DNA from: Muribaculaceae bacterium
GTDB lineage: Bacteria > Bacteroidota > Bacteroidia > Bacteroidales > Muribaculaceae
Length of the DNA: 13,845 nucleotides
Direction of reading: 5' to 3'
Assembly (NCBI GenBank): GCA_017545095.1
Contig: JAFYCU010000231.1
Location: forward strand, 1 to 13,845
Position 1 is the stretch's first letter. Every line of letters begins with the position of its first letter. Under the pieces are notes generated by a model. It worked only from the letters and a program-made list of their open reading frames with translations, ran no database searches and had not been told where the DNA came from. Made by a program: the position numbers and the translations under genes. Positions 12,962 through 13,845 of this stretch are shown here, piece after piece.

Positions 12962-13845
12962 ATGAATCACAAACAATTCCTCGCCACAGCCATTGTCGCG
13001 CTGGCATGGATGTCAGGCGCAGCCCAGATTTTCGAGACGGGCAACTTCTTCTTCAAAGTAGTGGACGCCGCAGGAGCGAAGGTCGAAATCCAACGACCCA
13101 TGAGCGGCGACCAGTACCTTTACTACAACGGCCTCAGTGGCACGCTTCCCGAAACGGTCACCTACAACGGCACCACCTACACCGTGGTGGGTGTGGGTGA
13201 ACGCGCCATGCAGGGTGCCAAGTTGTCGAGCGATCTCATTATCCCCGATTCCTACACCTATCTGGCCGACTGGGCCTTCCGCGAGGTCAGCGGCAACTCG
13301 GTCACCATCGGTGCCGGACTGGTCAATTTGGGACTCGGCACCTTCTCGTGCAACAAGCTCAAGGAGTTCAAATGCTCAGCCAACAACCCATTGTTCACCG
13401 TGCTTACTTCCAGCGACGACAGCAAATCGGCTGGCGTGCTCGTGAGCAAGGACAAGTCCGTGCTGGCGTTCTTCCCCGGCAATAAATCCGGAGGCGGTTG
13501 GTTCAGCAGTTCTGTAACCTCTTACACCGTGCCATCGTTCATTACCGAAATTGGCGACTATGCCTTCCAGAAGCACGAGAGCTTGCGTTCGATTACCTTC
13601 CACAGTGGCATGAAGAAAATCGGTAACTACGCTTTCTACGAGTGCCTCGAACTGAGTTCCATCAACATTCCCTACGGATGTCAGTTGGGCAAAGGCAGTT
13701 TCGGTGCATGTGAGTTCAACCTAACCAGCGTGACGCTGGGTGGTGGCCAGACCGAGATTCCCGATTACTGCTTCTTCGACAGTGACGCGCTCAAGAGCAT
13801 CACCTTGCCCGAGGGCATCGAGTCCATCGGCGCCTATGCTTTCAA
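12962..13845 (+). CDS. BspA-like leucine-rich repeat protein (paralogue 3), 3' truncated by window
   Basis: The frame from ATG at 12962 stays open to the window edge (294 full codons). The signal peptide is MNHKQFLATAIVALAWMSGAA. The N-terminal domain is homologous but more distant than between the other two: VEIQRP replaces VEIARP, and TVTYNGTTYTVVGVGERAM aligns with the TVVGIGERAF region. LRR_5 units follow, such as ITEIGDYAFQKHESL and MKKIGNYAFYECLEL, and EIPDYCFFDSDALKSI matches the same place in the paralogues. A C-terminal dockerin is expected by analogy but is not visible. No promoter is seen in the 73 bases before it, only the hairpin at 12897. Confidence 0.9.
   Translation, partial: MNHKQFLATAIVALAWMSGAAQIFETGNFFFKVVDAAGAKVEIQRPMSGDQYLYYNGLSGTLPETVTYNGTTYTVVGVGERAMQGAKLSSDLIIPDSYTYLADWAFREVSGNSVTIGAGLVNLGLGTFSCNKLKEFKCSANNPLFTVLTSSDDSKSAGVLVSKDKSVLAFFPGNKSGGGWFSSSVTSYTVPSFITEIGDYAFQKHESLRSITFHSGMKKIGNYAFYECLELSSINIPYGCQLGKGSFGACEFNLTSVTLGGGQTEIPDYCFFDSDALKSITLPEGIESIGAYAF

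Overview
This window looks like chromosome from a member of the Bacteroidales (Prevotella/Bacteroides-like, moderately GC-rich). The main evidence is four promoters of the Bacteroidetes type (TTG or TTTG at -33, TAnnTTTG at -7), each with exactly 19 bases between the boxes. Shine-Dalgarno sequences are absent before the start codons. The gene content fits: a PepSY-like lipoprotein, BspA-type leucine-rich-repeat surface proteins and MiaB.

Layout. The left edge holds the end of a peptidase T gene, then a small two-domain PepSY-like lipoprotein and a tRNA-Lys(TTT) with its own promoter and a very strong terminator. Next comes a short accessory segment (about 1218-2250). It has a hicA toxin reading frame broken by one in-frame TGA, an apparently intact hicB antitoxin, a strong terminator and a fragment resembling a phage tail-assembly chaperone. 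The hicAB pair is bracketed by a perfect 15-bp inverted repeat. On the minus strand are miaB, with its own promoter, and just downstream of it a possible 28-residue membrane miniprotein flanked by an 11-bp inverted repeat.

From 3992 everything reads rightward. First is a secreted LRR protein ending in a dockerin-like module. Then comes a likely co-transcribed trio: an outer-membrane beta-barrel protein, a radical SAM/SPASM enzyme and a family-4 glycosyltransferase. After an intergenic region with two palindromes there is a tandem array of at least three paralogous LRR proteins (8857-13845). The first two end in well-formed two-repeat dockerin modules; the third runs off the window.

How it fits together. 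The right half appears devoted to the cell surface: secreted LRR-dockerin proteins probably made for adhesion or assembly outside the cell, next to enzymes that could build or modify a surface glycan. No cohesin gene is visible, so the dockerin partner is unknown. The left part is housekeeping (peptidase, tRNA, tRNA modification) interrupted by a decayed mobile or toxin-antitoxin island.

A feature that cuts across genes is a set of 7-base tandem arrays of several different unit sequences. They lie in intergenic DNA, mostly directly in front of start codons, and in one case begin on a stop codon.
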